A stretch of 64,000 bases of DNA from Cladocopium goreaui (lineage: Eukaryota; Sar; Dinophyceae; Suessiales; Symbiodiniaceae), in the NCBI GenBank assembly GCA_947184155.2, contig CAMXCT020000126.1, positions 52,451 to 116,450 on the forward strand. Direction: 5' to 3'. The position numbers were made by a program, and so were the translations under genes. Positions 37,801 to 47,600 of this stretch are shown here, piece by piece. Each line of letters starts with the position of its first letter. Within the stretch, counting starts at the first letter, position 1. The notes under the pieces are model-generated. The model was not told the origin of the DNA and searched no databases. It worked only from the letters and a program-made list of their open reading frames with translations.

Positions 37801-40800
37801 GAAACACATGGTTACGATGTGCAGTTGCACGAAGAGGGTGAGGAAATTCAGCGAAGCCAACATGATGACTAGTGACTGGGGAAGATTCAAAGGTCCACCT
37901 TCGGCCTCGGAGTGGACCTTTGGAAGCGCGGGAAGAAGCAACACAGAGCAAAACCGAAGTTGAGGACGAGAGGTAGGTGCGCGGGCGCAACATGGAAATG
38001 AAGCTAGGCCAAGGTTCCATACAGTGGAAAGTGTGAAAAGTGTAAAGTTGTGAGGGCGCAAAGTGAAGTGCAAAGCGAAGTGTAGAGTGTGACAGTGTAA
38101 AGTGTGCAAGTGTAAAATGTCGAGTGTGGACTGTACAGTGTAGAGTGTGGGCCGTACAGTGTACAGTGTAAAGTGTACAGCGTGAGGTGTAAAGTGTAGA
38201 GTGTAGAGCGTGGGGTGCGGGGTGCCAAGTGTAGAGTGTGGAGTGTAAAGTGTGGAGTGTAGAGGGTGGAGCGTAGAGTCAGTGTTCAGTGTCAAGGGTA
38301 AAGTTCCGAGTGTGGAGTGTGAAGTGTAGAGTGCGGGGTTTCAAGCGCCAAGTGTGAAGTGTAAAGTGTAGCGTGCGGAGTGACAAGTGTAAAGTGTAGA
38401 GTGCGGAGTGTAGAGTGTAGAGTGCGCAGTGTCAAGTGTAGAGTGTACTCTGTAGAGTGTAGAGCGTAGAGTTTGGAATGTAAAGTGTAGAGCGCTGGGT
38501 GAGTAAAGTGCAGAGTGCGGAGTGTCGAGTTTAAAGCGTGAAGTGTAAAATATGTAGTGTGAAGTGTAGGGTGTGGAGCGTCAAGTGTAAAGTGTGAAAA
38601 GTGTGCAAAATGTGAAAAGTGTGAAAAGTGTGAGAAGTGTAAGGTGCCAAGGGCGGAGTGTAAAGTGTAAAGTGTATGGTGCAGAGTGTCAAGTGTAAAG
38701 TGTAGAGTGTCATGTGTAGAGTGTGGAGTGTGGAGCGTCAAGTGTAAAGTGTGAAAAGTGTAAAAAGTGCGAAAAGTTTGAAAAGTGTGAAAAATGTGAG
38801 AAAAGTGTGAAAAGTGCGAAAAGTGTAAGGTGCAAAGGGTGAAGTGTAAAGTGTAGAGTGTGGAGTGCAGAGTGTGGAGTGTGGAGTGGAGAGTGTGGAG
38901 TGTCAAGTGTAAAATGTAGAGTGCAGAGTGCGGAGTGTAAAGTGTGGAGTGTCAAGTGTACAATTAGAGTGTGGAGTGCCAAGTGTAAAGTGTGAAGTGT
39001 AGAGTGTAGGAGCGTGGAGTGCGGGGTGTAAAGTGTGGAGTGTAAAGTTTAGAGTGCAGAGTGCGGAGTGTAAAGTATATAGCGGGGACTGCAAATTGCA
39101 AAGTATAGAGTGCAGAGTTCCAAGTGTAAATCGTTCAGTGTAAAGATGCAGAGGACGCCGATGCTGCCGATGTTGCTGATGGTGACCCCAGGGGGTTTTG
39201 AACCCGCGGCCAAACTGCATGTGAACGGGGGGAGGGGGCGAAGGGGGCGGGGTAGTTAATTGAGAAGTTTCTCGCGATTGGAGGTTCCAGCCCCCCATGC
39301 CTTGCCAAAGCAAGAGGGACTTCAGCTTGCAGAAGCTAGCTTTCGTGAAAAAAATTAGAAAATCCTTCGCTAACAGGCTGGAGACATAAGGGTCAAGTCA
39401 AAGTCAAAGTCCTTGCAGGGCAAGAAGTTGCACATACCTTCTGTGTCAGTTTGCCACTGTGTGTCACATGCGGAATCTGAATCATCTAGGTCTGATACCC
39501 CGCGTCCTGAACGATTTCCAGAGAGGTATTGAAGGCTCTGGATCCTCGCGGCATTGTCATCTCGAAGCTGTGCCCCATTTCCGTAAACCTGTCAGCGCGA
39601 GTTCTGCTCGGGACCCTGCAATCCCAGCGGGTTGATCTGTAAAAGTTGAACAGCTCCGAGCCAGTTACAAACCGTTTACAATTTACAGTATGATATCATT
39701 GAATGATCCCAGCCATGCTGCAAACACCACCCAGGTCAGTTGAGCCGCTGAAAGTTTGCCACATCAAAGTTTTGCAGGAATCTTGCAGTCAATGGCAACA
39801 TGAGCAAATAGATGGTGCTGAAGGCAATGGCATTGAAAGGAAACGCCGTCAAGATGTTCCCAATCTGATAGTAAATCCCGTGTCGGAACTGCTCCACTTT
39901 CCTCATTGCCTCCCCTGCAATTGCGATGTATCATCGGGAAGAAAAACACAAGTCAAAGGCACAAAATGTCACTTCTGCAACTTTGCGGGGGCCGTGGCCT
40001 GATTTTCTTTGTTGTTGGCCTCCTTCCAATTCTAGTCCCCACTGATTTGAATCATGGCGGGTTCCCCCCCTCCAAAATCAACCCCAAAATAAAATTCCAA
40101 AAAATTTGGCTGCCATCAAACTCATACCTTCCCCACAAAAAAAATAAATCTGTCAAGTTGGGAACTTCCCCATCCCCCAAGATCTCGTCCCCACCCCCCA
40201 CTGCCTGTGGGGCTCAGCGGCTCTACCTCCATGGGATCCCCAGCCTCCGGCCCCAGCCATGGGAAGATCGCCAACACCGGCGCCACAAACGTCAGCTGAG
40301 CGAAAACCTGAGAACCAGCTCTTGATCAATGGGTACCGAGTTGGCAGCTGACATCAGTATTTGGGTGTATTAATCCGACTCGTTTCAATAGAAACATGCC
40401 AGGGCCGCCAGGGTTTATTAATCCAAGGTGTACATTAAATCAAAGTATACCTTTTATCCGTTCGAGGCTCGCTCTGAACATCAATATTGTTTAATACGTT
40501 ACCATTATATTGTATATTGTACTCTAATTTGAAATTATTATATTTAAGTAAAAAAGTAAAATATCAAAGAATCGAATGAATAAACATTATGTAATATAAA
40601 AAATATGAAGTAATATAATACAATATAGTAAAATAAAATATAATATGGTATTATAAAAAAAAATATATAATATTGTATAATGCAATATAATATGAAAAAG
40701 ATAAGAAAATGTAATATGGTATAATATAATATGATATAATATAATATAATATAATATACTATAATATAAGATAAGAGAATAAGAGATGAGATAATATAAT

Positions 40801-43800
40801 ATGATATAATATAATATACTATAATATAAGTTTACATAATATAATATAATGTAATACAATAGAATAAAATAAAATATAGTATGCTAGAGTAAAATAAAAT
40901 ATATAATATGATATAGTATAATAGAAAATTTTAATATAATATAATAGAAAAAGATAATATAGAATCATGTAATATAATATAATATAGTATAATATAATAT
41001 ACCATAATATAATATAATATAATATAATATAATTTCACAGGCTAGAATATAATACAACAAAATGTAATAAAATAAGATATAATATAATATTATATTATGT
41101 TATGTTATATAATATAATATCTAATAAAAATTAATAGTATATAATAATCTCAAAAAAATAAAATATCATATCATTACAAAGAATAAAATATGAAAAGAAA
41201 TAACTGAATACTATAATACATAGTATCATGTTTTATATTATAAAAAATAAAGGTTACTGCATAATATAATATAACATACCGTAATTTAATGAAAAACATG
41301 AGAGGCAATAAGATAATGTTGTATGAAAATTACAAAAAAAGTAAAATAGAATATGAAGTTCAAAATAAATTTTACAAAAGCAGAAAATAAAAATATTGAC
41401 AATATAAAAGATTACAAAATAATTTAGTATTAATAGATTAAAACATCATATAGTGTAGAATGCTATTACTATTATATCTTTATATTAGATTTTATTATAT
41501 TGACACTTCACTGCGCAGCCAGACCCACCCTCCACCCTTTTCTTTTTCAAAGGGCGGTTTTGTGGCTTGGTCCAGCCACTTCCATCTTTTGATCTGGTCA
41601 ACTGGTCCATGTCACCAGTGACCATCTGCGCAGCATCAACATCCTTGTACCAATTAATGATATACAGGTGTGGGTGGGTGGGACTTTAAATCCCAGAGAC
41701 AAGGAGGGGGATCTGTGCCTTTTGGAGCCATTCTGCAGGCACATTCAGATCCCACCCTCCAACCCAACTGCAACGTTTCGTTTGTCTATCAGTTTGTTTC
41801 ACAAACTTCTAAGACACTTCACTGCGCAGCCAGACCCACCCTCCACCCTTTTCTTTTTCAAGGGGCGGTTTTGTGGCTTGGTCCTGCCACCTCCATCTTT
41901 TGATCTGGTCAACTGGTCCATGTCACCAGCGACCATCTGCGCAGCATCAACACCCTTATTGACACTGTCGCGCAGATTCTTCATCGCCAGGCATTCCTTG
42001 CACTTCAGGAGGTTCATGGCCGGGTTGGTCACAAATGCAATCTGTGCTGATTTCTTTGCGAACGTCCAGCCGCGTGGACCATGAGGACATGGCCAGGCTC
42101 CAGTCTGCAATTGTTACATAATGCAGCGGGTTTCCGGATCTTCTCTCCGTGGACTTGACCCACAGTGATGCCGCTTTTGTTCTGTTTCCCAGGTGAGCGC
42201 CTGCAGCAAGACTAGGACCGGGTTCAGCCGCCTTCTTCACGACGGCTTCCACCAAGATGCGGCTAGGCGTTTTTGGTGCTGCTACTGAGGTCTCCTCCTG
42301 GAACTGAACGCCCCTGTTGGCTGGGGTTGTCTCTAAAGCCTCTTCCGCGGAGGTCAGCACCACTGAAGATTTCCACCTCCCCAGATACGCTAAGTCGCGT
42401 ATGCCCATGCCTTTTCTGACATAGGCCATGGGTCCGGATCTTCTGGCCGAATGGCCTGCTATGCTGGCTTCGAAGAGACTCCTCCAGGACGTCACCATCT
42501 CGGACTTGGAAGGCTTTTCCCTTTGAAGTTGGGGAACATGTGTTCTTCCGGAGATAGGGCCCTTCGGTCTCGCATCTTCAGCATGTTCTGCAACAAGAAC
42601 CAGGCGCATCCTTTCCAGCACGGGCTCTCTCCACAGCATTGCAAGGTCCTGGCAATCCCCAGTCCTTGCTGATCCATCTTGGAGTGCGCTATGAAGAGTC
42701 GTACTGTCTTCCTCAGTTGATTCCAGGTGACATGACTCCAGCATACCTTGGAGAGTTCGATCTCTCTAAGCATCCAGCACACTCCCCATGCGTATGCCCA
42801 TACAGCTCCTGGTACTGCAACATGTCCATGCCAATTCCAAAGTTCATCACTGATGTTGTCGAGCACCATTTCTGGAGCTCTCTTCACCGGCCCTCTCTCT
42901 CGAGCCATGGATTTCTTGCAGAGGGTTATAGTGCGAGCTAACCACGGCTCCAACGGGAACCCAGCTTCGATGTGCATCAGCTTCAGCTCGTTCAAGTACT
43001 GGTCTGCTGATGCTAGGCCCGCCGCTTTCAGCGCTGCCGCCGCGGCTTCCACCAGTTCCTTGGATAGTGGCAGGAACCTTCCACCGGGTGCTAGCAGCTG
43101 CGCCAGTTTACAAATCTCATCCCTCCTGGTCTTCTTGACGTGTACCATTTTATCGAGAGAAGTTTAGAAGTCAAACTTCCGACAATATGGACAGATGGAA
43201 AAGCAGAGGTGGGAAGAATCAGAGAAGAGAAGAGAAAAAGAAAGAAGATCAGAGAAGAGAAAGAGTCAGAGGAAAGAAGATGCAGGCGCGCGAAAAGGTA
43301 GAAAAGCCAATGGTTGTGGCTCCGGAGGGTCGAGAAGTAGGCTCGCTAAAGCGGCGGGTGCGGAGCCATCTGGCCAGATAAGATATGAAAAATTGCACGC
43401 CATTGTGGCGCGAAACACATGCCGAAGTCAAAATGTACAAAACGCCTTATGTTCGGACCATTTTTTGGCAGTTGAGATGTCGAAAACGTGCACGGAGTTG
43501 TGGCGCAAAGCACATTTCGAAGTCAAAATCTACAACGCACACCAGGTTCGGAGCACTTTTGGAAGTTGAGATGTCGAAAAAGTGCACGGCGTTGTCAAAA
43601 TGTACAAAACACCTTATGTTCGGACCGCTTCTGGAAGTTGAGATGCCGAAAACGTGCACGGCATTGTGGCGCGAAGGACATTACGAAGTCAAAATTGCGC
43701 AAAACACACCAGGTTCGGAGCAGTTTTTTGAAGTTGAGATGTCGAAAAAGCGCACACCGTTGCGGCACGAAAAAGATTTTGAAGTCAACATGTACAAAGC

Positions 43801-44619
43801 ACCTTGTGTTCGGACCACTTTTGGAAGTTGAGATGTCGAAAACGTGCACGGCATTGTGGCGCGAAGCACATTTCAAAGTCAAAATCTACAACACCCACCA
43901 GGTTCGGAGCACTTTTGGAAGTTGAAATGTTGAAACATTTCACGCCGTTGAAGCGGAAGCACATGCCCAAGTCAAAATGTTAAAAACACGGTCACATGCT
44001 TGGACCACTCTTGAAGGTTCAGATGTGGGTTTGCGTGGTAGGCGCAAGGGATTCCGCACCTTGCCAAAAGTGAGCAAAACGTGAGCGTTTTCCAAAAACG
44101 ATGGCAGGCGTGGGGCATTTCAAGAAGATCTGCAAAGATGCATTTCGCGTGGCAGGCGCGGTACAAGAGACATATTCATCAGAGATGTTAGGAGGTCAGG
44201 GCGCTGATTTCCTGAAAGGTGTTGCATTTTGGAGCATCAGATCTTTAGGTTTGCTAGGATGATTTTGCGTGACAGGTGCAGCACTTCGTATGACCTGGCA
44301 TCACTTTTTCGTGGCAGGCGCAATACTTTAGAGACATGGACTGGAAAAATCGCAAAACGCATTGGTACGAAGTTGTCAGATCTGCACTCAACTTCCATTT
44401 TTGCAGGAGGTCTCGCCGAATTGCTTCGTTTTTGATGTTGTCAACTTGAAAATTTGAGGGTCTCGCAGAATTGCTTCGTTTTTGATGTTGTCAACTTGAA
44501 AATTTGAGGAAGTCTCGCAGAATTGCTTCGTTTTTGATGTTGTCAACTTGAAAGATTAAGGAAGTCTCGCAGAATAGCTTCATTTTCAAGCCTGCAGATA
44601 GATAGATAGATAGATAGAT

Positions 44620-44666
<47 letters not shown>

Positions 44667-47600
44667 TAGATAGATAGATAGATAGACAACTACAACTACA
44701 ACTACAACTACAACTACCACTACACTAAACTACAACTACAAATACACATGCAAATATACTACGCTACATTGCACTACACTAATTACACTACAACTACAAC
44801 TGCAAATACAACTACAACTACTTCTTCTACTACTCCTGCTACTTCTTCTACTACTACTGCTACTACTACCACTACAGCTACAACTACAGCTACAACTACA
44901 CTACATTACACAAAACTACACTATACTAATTAATCTGCACTGCGCTACAACTACGACTGCAGCCACAACTACAACTACAACTACCACTACATTGCGCTGC
45001 ACTACGCTACACTACACTACACTAATTACAATACACCACAACTACAACTGCAACAGCAACTGCAACTACACTACACTAATTACACCACATTACAGCTACA
45101 CCTCCACAGCGCTACACTACAACTGCAATTGGGGTTCACCGCAACCCTCGGCCAATACTGATTAACAGTAAGGGCCTACAACTGCAACTACAACTGCACT
45201 ACACCACACTACATCCAGCAGTTGTGGTGAGGTGACCACTGCGACCATTGCAACCACTCCAAAAAATACAACTCCAACCACCTTTCGGTCCATCAGTGGA
45301 TTCCCTTCTGCCATCCGTGATTCACAACAGCCAATCTCTCCTATAAGGTTTCCTATTTTTGAAACTGCCGCCACCGCCTTGTGCGGTACGTTTCCTATTT
45401 TTGAAACTGCCGCCACCGCCTTGTGCGGTACTACTGGTATCATATTACATCATATTACATCATATTACATCATACTATATATCACATTTTCGGACACGCC
45501 CATCTGGAGATAAATATATATATATAAAGTGTATATATATAAAGTATATATATATTTATATGTGTGAAAAATAAACAATTCAGCAAAGTTGGTTGATCCG
45601 TGTCCGGAGGAGTTACTGTCTTGTTGAATGGCCGGCTTTTTGATTCTTCGCTTTTGGTGAGCAACGTATCCAGTACTAATCCAATTCAAGAATCAGTGGT
45701 CAATTTCTATTCATGCATTTAGTCCATTTGCATGTGGTAGAAAAAACGTCCAATGCTGGGCAAATTTCCTCTGGCAAGTTTACGATCTGGATACGCTTAG
45801 GACCAGGCACGCAAACCATGATGGCAGAGGCTGCTGCTATCCCAAAGGTCTTGAACATGTCTGGGAGGCCAAGCATCACAGACCAGCAGATAGAGAGCAC
45901 AACGCCTGCAGAGCTCAGCCAAAAGACGTCTTTATGAATATATGAATATATATATACTTATACACATCAAATTCAAGATTATGTGGGGATGGGTCAAAAA
46001 TTGTCAAAACCCTGGTACCCTGGTGAACATCAAAATAGCTGGCAAATGAATGGTCATCCTCGTAACAATGGGACTCCTGCGCATTGATCCATGGCCATTT
46101 GAGAATCGCAGACTTCACGTCTGAACAAAGGCTGAGAAATTCAAAGGCTTTGGGAAATGAACATGTTTTGCTGATTTTTGCTGTTTGTTCTTATGATTGG
46201 GGTGGCACAGAGCAATCATCCTTCAGGTGCAGCTGAGTCATTTCAAGTTCAAGTCAAGAGTTTTCGAAACCACTCTGTAAAACCAGAGGCAACAAGGCAC
46301 CGAGGCACCGGATACTCCTGCAGCATTCCCAACAAGTTGCCCAAAGAAACAGACCCGCCTGAGACGACAACAATGCTACCGCTTTTGGCCACCATTTCAA
46401 CGATCGCTTGCTCGACTGTTGCCCCAGCTTCGCGCTCTGCTTTGTAGCGAGTAAGCATAAAAAGGGCATAGTCCCAGGATAGGGCCATGATCAGCATCAA
46501 CATGATCATGAGCGCGTAGTAGCTAATGTTTAAGCCGGTCAAGGAAACAAAATATAGAAAGCCAAATCCCACCAAAATTTCGAACAACATCGGAGTCAAA
46601 GCCAATAGCAGTAACCTTGGGCTCCTCAGTACATATCCCAAAATGAGAATCGGAAGCCAGACGGTTTTCACTTCATGCACGGTGAAGTCGAAGATTGAGA
46701 CCTGATGAGGCCATCAGGCCGCCAGGACCGAGATGCAGGAAAGGCACAGAGATCATCAAACATCATCAAAGGTCAAGATCGGCGAAAAAAATGTTCAAAA
46801 TTGTCCAGACTGCCCAAACAGCATGACACGACAAGAGCACAACCAGACCATGACAGTGTGCAGATCAACTCTGCCCTTAAAATCAAGTACTTCCGACTAG
46901 GGGTGACCCGGACAGAAGCACAAACTACAAAAGCCTTCAAAACCTCTTCTCTGCCTTCATCTCATGATCCAGAATGATGTTTCCTGTGAGCTTCACTTCC
47001 ATTGCACCTTCTCCAGCAAACTCATCAATGGAAAAGATAAATTCACGCAAGTCGACGACGAAGTCTTCAGCCTTTTGCTTCAGCTCTACTGGAATCGACC
47101 AAGTCCACATCAACAAGATGCTCTGCTTGTCTTTGGAAATGAATGGGTTCAGCAGCTGATGATGTCCCACAAAGTCGAAGTAAGACTGGAAGGATACCTG
47201 CCACACTTTCACGCTACCTCCAATCCAATGGTCTACATGTAGAAATGACGGATGTGGATGATGAGTGGCAAAGGATGCGGACCCCACTGGGCAGGAGATT
47301 GAAATTTTGTGGGCCCGGGCCCAAACATTCAATAAATTGGCAAATCCAGAGAAAATGACGTGAATGGCCTTGCCATACCACCAGCTCAGTACCCAGTGAC
47401 AAAACAGGGGTCTGGAGCTCAAACACGAACTTTGCCAGGAATCAAGTGCTCAGGTAAAACAGCAGAAATTAGCCATTCATTCAGCTTCCTGGTTCAATAA
47501 CTGTTCCTAGAGGTGAAGAATCCATCTTTTTTCGGCTTCCCACGGCTAGTCCAGAGAAAGCCAACAAGCCCTCATTCAGGCACCTGGGATCCAGGATGTT

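Noticed and set aside
34600..38906. Long minus-strand open frames rich in Thr, Leu, His, Tyr and Pro
   Set aside because: They arise from the 7-bp satellite read in three steps of 21 bp; no start context, domain or codon bias supports a protein.
41100..43150. Reverse transcriptase or LTR structure around the tyrosine recombinase
   Set aside because: No reverse-transcriptase, RNase H or capsid motif was found; the 145-bp direct repeat covers coding sequence, so it is not a clear LTR.
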